Source: Candidatus Eiseniibacteriota bacterium
GTDB lineage: Bacteria > Joyebacterota > Joyebacteria > Joyebacterales > Joyebacteraceae
NCBI GenBank assembly: GCA_030622115.1
Contig: JAUXGN010000012.1
Location: forward strand, 1 to 64,000
Direction of reading: 5' to 3'
Length of the DNA stretch: 64,000 nt
Positions 51,849-60,322 of this stretch are shown in pieces. Made by a program: the position numbers and the translations under genes. Below the pieces are notes generated by a model. The model ran no database searches and had not been told where the DNA came from. It worked only from the letters and a program-made list of their open reading frames with translations. How positions within the stretch are numbered: position 1 is the first letter of the stretch; the number at the start of each line of letters is the position of its first letter.

Positions 51849-54128
51849 CTACAGCGTGAATAGATAGGAGGTCTTGATGGTGAGAACGGGGTCGATGAAC
51901 TCCGCTCCGCCACCGTCATCGATGAGCGCCTGATCGTACGCGACATAGAACATGCTGCCGGGACTGAACTCCCACCCATAGAGAAGGCTCAGATCGTATC
52001 GACTGTACGTGCCGTCCTCTCCCTCGTGCTCTTCTCTGAACTGCGTGCCCTGCACTATGTTGCGCAGGAACATCGTCGAGGAGAGGCGATAGTTGGTCCT
52101 CAGGTCGCCGACCCACCAATCCACATCCCGATGCTCACGCAGGAAGACGGCTCTGACATTGAATGCCATCGTCAGAGGTTCAATGGGCTGCAGCCGCCCA
52201 CCCAACCTCCCGCGCGTGATCCGCGAGTCGTGGTAGTCACCAAGTTCCACGGAGGCAACGTAGCCCGTCCAAGCTACGCTGTTCGTGACAACGTAGAGGC
52301 TACCTGTCATCCTGTCCGGATTGTCCGCGAAGTTGAGGGCGTCGTACCCGCGGCAGGCCTCGATTCCTACGAGGGTGTCATCGTTGAACCTGACGGCAAA
52401 TTCCCCACCACCCCAGTACTCGACGACTTCACCATCCAGATCCTCGTACAGCCCGGTCCAGCAACTCGTGTCGAAGTGAGCAACAAGCGCGCCGTCACGC
52501 TCGTGACGTTTCCAGAAGTAACCGTTAAAGCCGACGCGGTTCCGCCAGGTCGGCAGGATGAACCCGATCCCCGGACTGAACTCCTCTCCTATGTACTCGA
52601 TCTCCCCTCCGCTGCTCATATCCGGCGAACTGTACGACCAAGTCAGCGAGTACGCATCGTCATCGGATGTATCATCGGAGTTCGAGGTTCTGGCCGCAAG
52701 CCCGGTCAGACGCAGGTTGTCGAATACGTCGACGCCTCCGGTCAGCGCCCCGACGCGGCTGTAGGTCTCGTCACCCTCCCTGACTCCCACGTAGGCGCCG
52801 ATCGTGGCATTCTCCATCACGTCCTGTCTGTAGATCATGGCGCCGTAGTTACTCATCTCCGCGGAAAGAGGCTGCCCCAGTGTGTCCATGAGCGCGCCTC
52901 CGTAGTCGTCACGTGGAAGGTCCTCGGACCTGACGTACAGAACAGCGTAGCTCGCTCCTCTTGACTTCCCGGTGATCTTCCCACCGAAGACGATGTCCTC
53001 CATCCTCCGCGTGTAGAGAAGCGGCAACGGCATCCTGAAGATGTCCGCGTTCTCAGAGAAGAACGGACGCCTCTCGTCGAGAAAGAGCTCGTTTCCGGTC
53101 AGGTTGATCTCGTTCTCGTCCGCCTCAATCTGGGCGAAGTCCGGGTTCAGGGTGAAGCTCACTGTCGTGGTGGAGACCGGAGCGAATTCGATGTCGAGTC
53201 CCACATCAGGATGAACGTCCCAGTCCGAATCGCCCGGCTCCAGCGGATAGTCGTACATGTTCGACGTGTCGTACTTCATGAGAACGAATGGAAGCACGTC
53301 GATGCCGCGAGACACTTCGATATCAGAGAGCCCCACGAGGCGACCGTAGTCCGAGGGGTCAAGACTGCCGCCGTCACGATTCGACCAGCTCGACACCTCC
53401 CGGTGAGGTCGCTCTGAGCGCCAGAAATCGATACCCCAGGTCGTCTCCCCGGCGCCGGCGTGTCTGAGCGCACTGAACGGGATCGCAAGCTCTGCGGTCC
53501 AACGATCCTCCGACCGACTCGTCGCAACGCTCCATACGGCATCCCATCCCTCATCGACTGAGCGACCGCACTCGCTGACGTGGAGGTCCATCTTGGTCCC
53601 CAGAGCATTGCAGAAGAAGGCGTAGCTGCTCCGACCGTCAAGAAACGTGTCGAAGGCAATGGCCACCAGGTCATCCTCCTCCAGTTCCTGTGCGTCCCGC
53701 ACTGCGACCGCCGCTGAGAGCGCATCCATCCGGTCCTCGAGACACTCGAAGGCGATGTAGATGTGCGTGCCGTCGTGGCAGATGCGGACGATCGTCTGTT
53801 GGCTCGGTACATCACCGTCGCCGGTCCGGATCATGAAGTTCGTGGACGGCACGGCTGTGTCCCAGCAGGAGTCATCCAATCGACCGTCGATGACCGGCGG
53901 ATCATCGGTTCGGCGCGTCACTGCCTCGCGCGCCGATGCGCGAACAGACCCGTTCTCGCGCACGGATGCCTCCTGCGCCGACAGCACTGCCGGCAGGGCA
54001 AGCGTGAGCAGCACCAACGCGGCAATGCGTAGAAGCCCGGTCGCCGTCCAGTGCGCGGGCAGACCTGTCTTCGCGCACCTATGCGCGAACAGACTCATCA
54101 TCGCGCACCGACGCATATGGCTGTTCAA
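51849..54128 (-). CDS. DUF5916 outer-membrane-associated protein with N-terminal CBM9-like domain
   Basis: After a long basic leader and hydrophobic signal (GLLRIAALVLLTLALPAVLSAQ) comes a carbohydrate-binding family 9-like beta-sandwich (DDPPVIDGRLDDSCWDTA ... SWSNRDGGSLDPSDYGRLVGL). The second half (DVHPDVGLDIEFAPVSTTTVSFTLNPDFAQIEADENEINLT) is a large beta-rich domain typical of DUF5916 proteins of FCB bacteria, probably an outer-membrane barrel. Start: TTG at 54128 overlaps the IMPase stop as TTGA and has GGAGG at 6 nt, giving 759 residues; the track's 54215 has no such support. The function is unknown; glycan binding is a guess from the fold. Confidence 0.82.
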   Translation of the reverse strand: MNSHMRRCAMMSLFAHRCAKTGLPAHWTATGLLRIAALVLLTLALPAVLSAQEASVRENGSVRASAREAVTRRTDDPPVIDGRLDDSCWDTAVPSTNFMIRTGDGDVPSQQTIVRICHDGTHIYIAFECLEDRMDALSAAVAVRDAQELEEDDLVAIAFDTFLDGRSSYAFFCNALGTKMDLHVSECGRSVDEGWDAVWSVATSRSEDRWTAELAIPFSALRHAGAGETTWGIDFWRSERPHREVSSWSNRDGGSLDPSDYGRLVGLSDIEVSRGIDVLPFVLMKYDTSNMYDYPLEPGDSDWDVHPDVGLDIEFAPVSTTTVSFTLNPDFAQIEADENEINLTGNELFLDERRPFFSENADIFRMPLPLLYTRRMEDIVFGGKITGKSRGASYAVLYVRSEDLPRDDYGGALMDTLGQPLSAEMSNYGAMIYRQDVMENATIGAYVGVREGDETYSRVGALTGGVDVFDNLRLTGLAARTSNSDDTSDDDAYSLTWSYSSPDMSSGGEIEYIGEEFSPGIGFILPTWRNRVGFNGYFWKRHERDGALVAHFDTSCWTGLYEDLDGEVVEYWGGGEFAVRFNDDTLVGIEACRGYDALNFADNPDRMTGSLYVVTNSVAWTGYVASVELGDYHDSRITRGRLGGRLQPIEPLTMAFNVRAVFLREHRDVDWWVGDLRTNYRLSSTMFLRNIVQGTQFREEHEGEDGTYSRYDLSLLYGWEFSPGSMFYVAYDQALIDDGGGAEFIDPVLTIKTSYLFTL
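53937..54109. repeat. Three copies of a 28 bp hairpin-like repeat in the DUF5916 gene
   Basis: Copies at 53937-53964, 54052-54079 and 54082-54109 share TGCGCGRRCAGAC and TCGCGCAC around a variable centre. The last two are almost adjacent (30 bp period). Each has the TGCGCGA/TCGCGCA arms needed for a small stem. They lie in the coding sequence of the signal peptide and the stretch after it. Confidence 0.75.
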
Positions 54129-54940
54129 GGTCGTCCTCCTGCACCCACCAGGTTCGTCATCTGTGTATGTATGAGACCGTTGCTGGCAACGATGTCGCCG
54201 ACCGAATGATCCCATCCTTCACCGGAAAAATTGCTGACGGTCCCACCCGCCTCTCTCACGATGATCCCTGCGGCAGCCACGTCCCATATGTTGAGGTTCA
54301 ACTCCCAGAACCCATCCAGGCGTCCGCATGCAACGTAGACGAGATCCAACACTGCGGAACCTCCCCGCCTGATCCCCCTCACGGACAGGATGAATCTGTT
54401 CAGGTTCATCAGGTTGTTCTCGCTCCCCTCCGTGCGATTGTACGGGAACCCGGTCGCCACGATCGAATCACCCAGGGACTCGGCGCTCGAAACGTGGATC
54501 GGTTCTCCATTGAGCTGGGCCCCTCGCCCGCGTTCCGCGACAAAGAGCTCATCCCTCAGCGGATCGTACGCAACTCCCGCAACCAGTTCTCCGCCCTCTT
54601 CGATGGCAATGGCGACACAGAAGAAAGGATATCCGTGCGCATAGTTGTTCGTTCCGTCAAGCGGATCGATGATCCAGGCTCGCCCCGTGCTCTCCCCTGT
54701 CCCCTCGCCCGGAGCAACCGGCGCTGACTCCTCGGCCACGATCCTGTCTCCGGGGTAGCGACGTTTGATCGTCTGGATGATCAGCGCCTCTGACTCGCGG
54801 TCGATCGACGTAACAAGATCGCGTTTTCCCTTCATGCTGATATCGAACGGCCGTGATACTCCGTTCCTGATGATCTTCCCTGCCTCTTGCGCGGCCCGCA
54901 CGGCAAGAGCTGTGGTCTCTTCTCTGATCACACCCGTCAC
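54125..54940 (-). CDS. Inositol monophosphatase family protein
   Basis: This is a magnesium-dependent, lithium-sensitive-type phosphomonoesterase. The signature IIDPLDGTNNYAHGYPFFCV carries metal ligands, with Glu-Glu in RIVAEESAP upstream and NIWDVAAAGIIVREAGGTVS downstream. The ORF track begins at 55057, but the first 39 residues look like noncoding sequence. The GTG at 54940 (or 54931, VIREETTALAVRAAQEAGKIIR), behind GAGAGGGGAG, gives 268-271 residues, the usual length. Substrates could be inositol-1-phosphate, sugar phosphates or PAP; sequence does not tell. It is coupled to the DUF5916 gene through a 4 nt overlap and may lead the whole leftward series down to the GlmU-like gene. Confidence 0.88.
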   Translation of the reverse strand: MTGVIREETTALAVRAAQEAGKIIRNGVSRPFDISMKGKRDLVTSIDRESEALIIQTIKRRYPGDRIVAEESAPVAPGEGTGESTGRAWIIDPLDGTNNYAHGYPFFCVAIAIEEGGELVAGVAYDPLRDELFVAERGRGAQLNGEPIHVSSAESLGDSIVATGFPYNRTEGSENNLMNLNRFILSVRGIRRGGSAVLDLVYVACGRLDGFWELNLNIWDVAAAGIIVREAGGTVSNFSGEGWDHSVGDIVASNGLIHTQMTNLVGAGGRP

Positions 54941-55139
54941 GCTCCCCTCTCCAACCACGGCTACCACATGCGATGCGCCGAGCCGGGGCTTTCCCAACCG
55001 CCGGCACGGCGTTGCCTTCATTGTACTCGAATATCCAACCACACACCGGCCCGGCAATCAACGAGGAATGAGGCGTTCTCAGCACGGCAATTCTGTTGCG
55101 TCGGGCGGCACACAACCGCGCCTCAAATGCTCGGCCTCC

Positions 55140-55169
55140 TTGACCGTGGACAACGACACGGGCTATAGT
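55140..55169 (+). promoter_or_regulatory. Promoter of the M16 peptidase gene
   Basis: TTGACC (55140-55145), 18 nt spacer and TATAGT (55164-55169). The transcript leader would be about 130 nt. The -10 is the same as that of the YIP1-like gene. Confidence 0.6.
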
Positions 55170-55308
55170 TGTGTCCAAGCTTCCGAAACATCAAACGGAC
55201 CACCGTGCATCGGCGCCCCCAAGACGCCCCTGCAATCGGCGGTTCCTGACACAGACGGGCCAGACGGATGCGCCGGAGGGTCCGAACCACTGCGAAAAGG
55301 AGTGTTGG

Positions 55309-57909
55309 ATGAAGTCCATCTTGAAGACCCTTGCGGTTGTCACCGCCCTGCTTCTTCTGGTCACCGTGGCGGCCGGAGCCGGCGAGACGATCAGGCGCGT
55401 TCTCCCTGAGAACGGCATGACGGTCATCCTGCAGGAGAATCACTCGTCACCGGTCATCAACATGCGGTTCTACGTGAAGGCCGGGAGCATCTACGAGGGC
55501 GAGTATCTTGGAGCCGGCATCTCCCACTACTGTGAGCATATTCTGAGCGACGGCACGACGACCCGTACGCTCGAAGAGATCGAGAGAGAGATCGAGGCGA
55601 TAGGAGGCGGGTACAACGCCTATACCACCAAGGATCACACCTGCTACTTCATCGAAACGTCAAGCGAGCACTTCGACAAGGCCCTCGAACTCCTGTCCGA
55701 CCAGGCCATGAACGCCTGCCTGCCACAGGAGCAGGTTGACGCGCAGCACGGCGTCATAACGCGCGAGATCAACATGGGCTACGATGAGCCTGGGCGGCGG
55801 ATCTACGCGCTTTTCGGGGAGACCATGTTCTCGCGACACCCCGCCAAGTTTCCGGTGATCGGGTACATCGAGAATTTCCTCAGGCTGACAAGGGACGATC
55901 TCGCCGGCTATATCGACAAGATGTACGTTCCAAACAACATCGTTTTCGTTGTCGCCGGTGACTTCGACGCCGAGGAAGCCTACGCAAAGATCCGCGAAGC
56001 ATTCATCGAGTTTGAGCGGCGCCCTCTGGAGATCCCTACGCTGACCGCCGAGCCTCCACAGCTTGGACGCCGCACTCTCAGGGCTGAGCGCGACCTGGAC
56101 ATGGCATATGTCATGATGGGCTTCCACACTGTTGCGCTGTCTGACCCCGATCTCTACCCGCTGGATGTTCTGTCGTACATCATGTCCGCAGGTGAGAGTT
56201 CCAGGCTTCACAGGAAGCTCGTGGAGGAGCTTGGCCTCGCCTATAACGTGACGAGTTGGTCCAGCACTCCGTCGTACGGAGCCGGAACGTTCGTCGTCTC
56301 GATGACGATGGATCCAGCGAACATCGATGCAGCCGTGGACGCGGTCCTCGATGAGCTTTATCTCGTTACCAAGAGAAGTGTATCGAAATCGGAGCTTGCC
56401 AAGGCCAAGAGACTCAAGGCCGCCGAATTCCATCTGGGGCGGCAGGATATGGAGAGCATCGCCTCAAGTCTCGGTACTTCGGAGCTCTCGACAGGCAATC
56501 CCGATTTCGACGCGCTCTATGTCTCTCACATACAGGACGTGACCGCTCAGGAGATCCGCGAGGCGGCCGCAAGATACTTCTATGACGACAACCTCGGCGT
56601 AGCCATCCTCGAGCCCATCGTGGAGGAAGCGACCGCAACACTGACCAGCTCGGTCGAGGTCGAGGTCGGCGAGATCGAGAGGCACGTCCTGGATAACGGT
56701 CTCACCGTTCTCATCAAGGAGAACCGCACTAGCCCGATAGTGACGGTCGGAAGCTACTCGTTCGGCGGCACCCGTTTCGAAAGCACGGACAGGAGCGGAC
56801 TCGGCAATTTCGTGGCGCAGATGATGCCCCGTGGCACGAAGAAGAGAAGCGGCTCTCGCATATCGGAGGCATTCGATTCGATGGGCGCCGTCTACTACAC
56901 ATCAGGCAATCACACAAGAATACAGTCAGAGCTGACGTTGCTCTCCGACGATTTCTCAGATGGCCTCGAGATCTTTGCGGACATCCTGGTGAATCCGGAG
57001 TTCGATTCTGTGCAGGTCGAGAAGGAACGCGAGCTTGTTCAGGCTGCCGTTCTCGCCCGCCGGGACAATTGGACGGCGGATGCGCTCGACAGAATGCGAC
57101 TGGAGCTTCTGGGAGATCATCCCTACGCGATGCCGTCGGTTGGAACGGAGGAGACGATCGCCGCCATCACGCGCGAGGACATTGTTCTTCACCACGCGAT
57201 GTATGTGGCTCCGGACAACACGGTACTCACGGTCTTTGGTGACGTGGATCCGGACGAGGCGCTCGCGCTGGTCGAGAAGGCATTCCGCAAGTGGGAACCG
57301 TCAGGCGTGGTGCTGCCCGAATCGGTGCCTGCTCCTGAGAGGACTGAGCCCGCGACGTTCACCAGCTACCACAGTAGAGCTCAGACTGTCATAGCTATCG
57401 GCTACGATGGAATGCCCTACGAATCAGAGGATCGCTACGCGACTGACGTACTCGACGCCGTCATATCCGGTATCTACTACCCGGGCGGTCGGCTGCACGC
57501 CGATCTGCGCGGGCAGGGTCTTGTCTACGTGGTACATGCATTCAACTGGACCGGCTACGATATCGGCTACTTCGCGATCTACGCGGCCACATTCGATGAG
57601 GCCCTCGATCAGGCGATGGGCATCATCGAAGGGCACATGGGACGGATCACAGAAGAACTCGTGACCGAAGAGGAGCTTGAGCTGGCGAAGCAGCTCTGCA
57701 TCATCATGGACCAGACATCGAACCAGACCAACTCCAGCCAGGCGACCGATGCCGCGATTGCGGAACTCTACGGCCTCGGATACGACCACACGGAAGACTA
57801 CGATGAGAGGATCAGGGAGATAACCCGGGAGGATGTTCTCCGAGTTGCCGGCAAGTACCTGAGGAACCCGGTTACGATGCTCAGGCGACCGGAGCCGGAA
57901 GAGGGCTAG
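55309..57909 (+). CDS. Two-domain M16 family zinc metallopeptidase (exported)
   Basis: From the ATG at 55309 (AAGGAG upstream) the 866-residue protein has a signal peptide (about 1-22) and two M16 halves. The first is catalytic: H73-x-x-E76-H77 in SHYCEHIL and E153 in HGVITREINMG, exactly 76 residues on as in pitrilysin-type enzymes. The second half (from about 460, VLDNGLTVLIKENRTSPIVTVGSYSFGG) has NFVAQMM where HxxEH would be, so it is a non-catalytic partner domain. This fused pair resembles processing-peptidase-like PqqL/pitrilysin proteins of the periplasm. The track start at 55171 overlaps the promoter and lacks a signal. The gene is monocistronic; substrates are unknown. Confidence 0.92.
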   Translation: MKSILKTLAVVTALLLLVTVAAGAGETIRRVLPENGMTVILQENHSSPVINMRFYVKAGSIYEGEYLGAGISHYCEHILSDGTTTRTLEEIEREIEAIGGGYNAYTTKDHTCYFIETSSEHFDKALELLSDQAMNACLPQEQVDAQHGVITREINMGYDEPGRRIYALFGETMFSRHPAKFPVIGYIENFLRLTRDDLAGYIDKMYVPNNIVFVVAGDFDAEEAYAKIREAFIEFERRPLEIPTLTAEPPQLGRRTLRAERDLDMAYVMMGFHTVALSDPDLYPLDVLSYIMSAGESSRLHRKLVEELGLAYNVTSWSSTPSYGAGTFVVSMTMDPANIDAAVDAVLDELYLVTKRSVSKSELAKAKRLKAAEFHLGRQDMESIASSLGTSELSTGNPDFDALYVSHIQDVTAQEIREAAARYFYDDNLGVAILEPIVEEATATLTSSVEVEVGEIERHVLDNGLTVLIKENRTSPIVTVGSYSFGGTRFESTDRSGLGNFVAQMMPRGTKKRSGSRISEAFDSMGAVYYTSGNHTRIQSELTLLSDDFSDGLEIFADILVNPEFDSVQVEKERELVQAAVLARRDNWTADALDRMRLELLGDHPYAMPSVGTEETIAAITREDIVLHHAMYVAPDNTVLTVFGDVDPDEALALVEKAFRKWEPSGVVLPESVPAPERTEPATFTSYHSRAQTVIAIGYDGMPYESEDRYATDVLDAVISGIYYPGGRLHADLRGQGLVYVVHAFNWTGYDIGYFAIYAATFDEALDQAMGIIEGHMGRITEELVTEEELELAKQLCIIMDQTSNQTNSSQATDAAIAELYGLGYDHTEDYDERIREITREDVLRVAGKYLRNPVTMLRRPEPEEG

Positions 57910-57961
57910 CTGGACGAGAATCGAGGATCATACACGAGCCGGCGCGGGGGCAGCGTGAGTA

Positions 57962-58543
57962 TCAGCCCTCCGCCGGCTCCGTCACGTTTCTTCTCTCCCA
58001 CCTGCGGCGCACAGCGACAACGATCCAGATGGCTGCTCGGCCGCAGGCCACTCCCAGGATTGCCCCGGCCAGAACATCCAGGGGGTAGTGCACACCGACG
58101 TAGACCCTCGAATAGGCCACGAGGATTGCGAACGCAATGAAGATGATCGCAAGGCGCGGCCAGCGCCACGCCAGCACCGTCGCCATCCCGAATGAGTTGG
58201 TCGCGTGGGACGATGGAAAGGAGAACGCCCCGGATCTTCTGACGAGAAGCCGCATCTCCTCAAGAGGAAGAGCGTTGCAGGGTCGCACCCTTCGCACGAG
58301 CGGTTTGAGCAGGGCGCTCGACAGTTGGTCCGACAGCGCTACTGCGATGATGAGCATGACGGCCGCCATCCTGCCGCGCCGCCCACCCCAGATCAGAAGC
58401 GCGATCCACAGGCCTCCTAGCGCCGGATACCAGTTCTCCTGCCTCGTGACGGCGGGCATGATCGCATCCAGAATGGGACAATAGGCAATCCCATTCAGGA
58501 ACGCGAAGAGGCTCTGGTCAATGGCGATCACTTGATCGATCAC
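57962..58543 (-). CDS. PAP2-family membrane phosphatase
   Basis: A 193-residue polytopic PAP2 (type 2 phosphatidic acid phosphatase) protein with all three signature motifs: K80-x6-R87-P88 (KPLVRRVRPC), P110-SSH113 (FPSSHATN) and S145-R146-x5-H152-xxx-D156 (SRVYVGVHYPLDV). It has five to six membrane helices. Members dephosphorylate lipid phosphates or pyrophosphates, including undecaprenyl pyrophosphate, which would recycle the carrier used by MraY and MurG; that role is inferred. It overlaps the upstream GT-C-like gene by 4 nt. Confidence 0.9.
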   Translation of the reverse strand: MIDQVIAIDQSLFAFLNGIAYCPILDAIMPAVTRQENWYPALGGLWIALLIWGGRRGRMAAVMLIIAVALSDQLSSALLKPLVRRVRPCNALPLEEMRLLVRRSGAFSFPSSHATNSFGMATVLAWRWPRLAIIFIAFAILVAYSRVYVGVHYPLDVLAGAILGVACGRAAIWIVVAVRRRWERRNVTEPAEG

Positions 58544-60267
58544 GGAGAATCTCCAGCCTGTTCATCCAAGCCGTTCCGAAGCCGCGCGGCGCGCTCATCC
58601 TCCTGCTTCGCCTCGATCTCGTCCTCGCTGAGATGAGGAGCATCCCAATGCAATCGGTAGACGACCATCTCAGGCCCCCCGCAGACGATGTTGTCCTCAA
58701 GAACGACTCGGTACACAGGCTCGAATACGGCCTCTCCCCTCACCATCTCCGGATACCAATTCGGAAAGAGAGCTGCGTAGTCCGGTCTCCTCTCCTTGAG
58801 GAACGAGAACACGGCCGACTCCCGGCTGACTCCCGGCTTCATGTATGCCAACACCTCAGGTGAAACAAGCCCGCACGTATCCAGAACCTCGCGCTGAGAA
58901 AAATATGTGATCGCGCCGATGTCGTTCGTGGCCAGTGTCGCATCCGCGGGCAAGCTGAGATCGATCCACCGCCCCAGGGCGACTTGCATTTCCTCGATAT
59001 TCGCGACTTCTCTGCCGTAGATGCGGCCGCGGTACCAGCCGTTTCTGACCTGAGCGGACAGCGCTATCACCATGAGGCCCCATATGAGCGCGCGCTCAAG
59101 TGCGATCCGCGCCGGCTGACCCATGAACTTCGCCTCTCCAAGAACGCGCGACGCGTAGCTCGCCGCTCCATACATTCCGATCGTCCCCATGATCAGCATG
59201 AACGGCGCAACCGGAGTAATGTATCGTCCTCCCTGGTAACCAGCGGTCCCAAATGGAACGAACACTCCGATCGCGAGCGGAAACAGTAGAACCGAAAGCG
59301 GGATGATGAAAGAGCGGTACTTGCTTCCCTCCACGAACGGAAGCAGGAACACCATGCGAAGAGCTCCCAGACCCGCGAACACGAAAAGGAGCGGGTTGTT
59401 GTCCAAGCTCTCGTGCATGAAGGAGAGGAAGTAGTCGAACGGCCTCACAGTAAGGGAACGTAGGAACTCGACCCCACTGTGACTGGCGAACGCGGCTATC
59501 ATGCCTGCGTTCCACTGAAGGGCCTTCGCATACGCCGTGTTCGGCAGAAAGCCTATTCCGAACCTCTTGCTGAACAGCAGGAACGGAGACACGATGAGCA
59601 GGAAAAGGACGATATGGATGGCCGTCGGCAGTAGCCAATTGCGTGCGGCCAGCTCCCTCCATCTGATTAGCTTGCTGGAGAGGATCCTGTCGAGCATCGC
59701 AGCGACGAAGAAGACGGTACACTCCGGACGAGCGAGCGCAGCGAGCCCCAGCGCCACCGTCGATATGTACTGGCGTTTGTCACCGGGGGTCGAATACAGA
59801 ACGTGCGCCATGATCCCCGCGAGGCTCAGAGTCACGGCCAGCGTGACCTCCATGCCTGAGAGCGAAGCCCAAGTGAGCCGTGACAGCGAAGCCAGGAGCA
59901 CGGCGGCGAAAAGGGCCTCCCTCGAATCTCCCGAGATCGTCCTCACAAGCACGTAGACGAAGTAGACGGATAGTGAAAGGAAGAAAACGCCCATAAGCTT
60001 GGCAGCGAACACGACGTCTCCCCCGATGAGATAGCCGGTCCCCATCACGAGCGTCCAGAGTGGAGCCGTGGAACCGGAAACCGGCACGCCGGGGTTGTAC
60101 GAGAATCCGTTGCCAAGAACAAGATTGCGCGCGAACTGGGCGTGTATCCACGCATCATCGAGTGGGAAGCCGAACGCACCGGCGATCGTGTACTCGCGCC
60201 ACAGATAGTAACCCACGAAAACGAGCATGATCATGAGCGCAATGGTGATGTGTCTACGTGCTTCCAT
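58540..60267 (-). CDS. GT-C-like polytopic membrane protein (putative glycosyltransferase)
   Basis: The 575-residue protein has about eleven hydrophobic helices. After the first helix, PLDDAWIHAQFARNLVLGNGF contains the Asp37-Asp38 pair seen in the first periplasmic loop of GT-C lipid-sugar-dependent glycosyltransferases (PMT/ArnT-like). SYNPGVPVSGSTAPLWTL is a recurrent motif of this uncharacterised group. A soluble C-terminal region of about 180 residues carries DLSLPADATLATNDIGAITYFSQREVLDTCGL. It is the middle gene of a three-gene leftward operon with a PAP2 phosphatase, suggesting work on lipid-linked substrates. The acceptor is unknown. Confidence 0.7.
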   Translation of the reverse strand: MEARRHITIALMIMLVFVGYYLWREYTIAGAFGFPLDDAWIHAQFARNLVLGNGFSYNPGVPVSGSTAPLWTLVMGTGYLIGGDVVFAAKLMGVFFLSLSVYFVYVLVRTISGDSREALFAAVLLASLSRLTWASLSGMEVTLAVTLSLAGIMAHVLYSTPGDKRQYISTVALGLAALARPECTVFFVAAMLDRILSSKLIRWRELAARNWLLPTAIHIVLFLLIVSPFLLFSKRFGIGFLPNTAYAKALQWNAGMIAAFASHSGVEFLRSLTVRPFDYFLSFMHESLDNNPLLFVFAGLGALRMVFLLPFVEGSKYRSFIIPLSVLLFPLAIGVFVPFGTAGYQGGRYITPVAPFMLIMGTIGMYGAASYASRVLGEAKFMGQPARIALERALIWGLMVIALSAQVRNGWYRGRIYGREVANIEEMQVALGRWIDLSLPADATLATNDIGAITYFSQREVLDTCGLVSPEVLAYMKPGVSRESAVFSFLKERRPDYAALFPNWYPEMVRGEAVFEPVYRVVLEDNIVCGGPEMVVYRLHWDAPHLSEDEIEAKQEDERAARLRNGLDEQAGDSP

Positions 60268-60322
60268 TCCCTGCCTGTTGTTCCTGGGCCTGAGGAAAGC
60301 GTTCCGGAGGATCGGACGTTAC

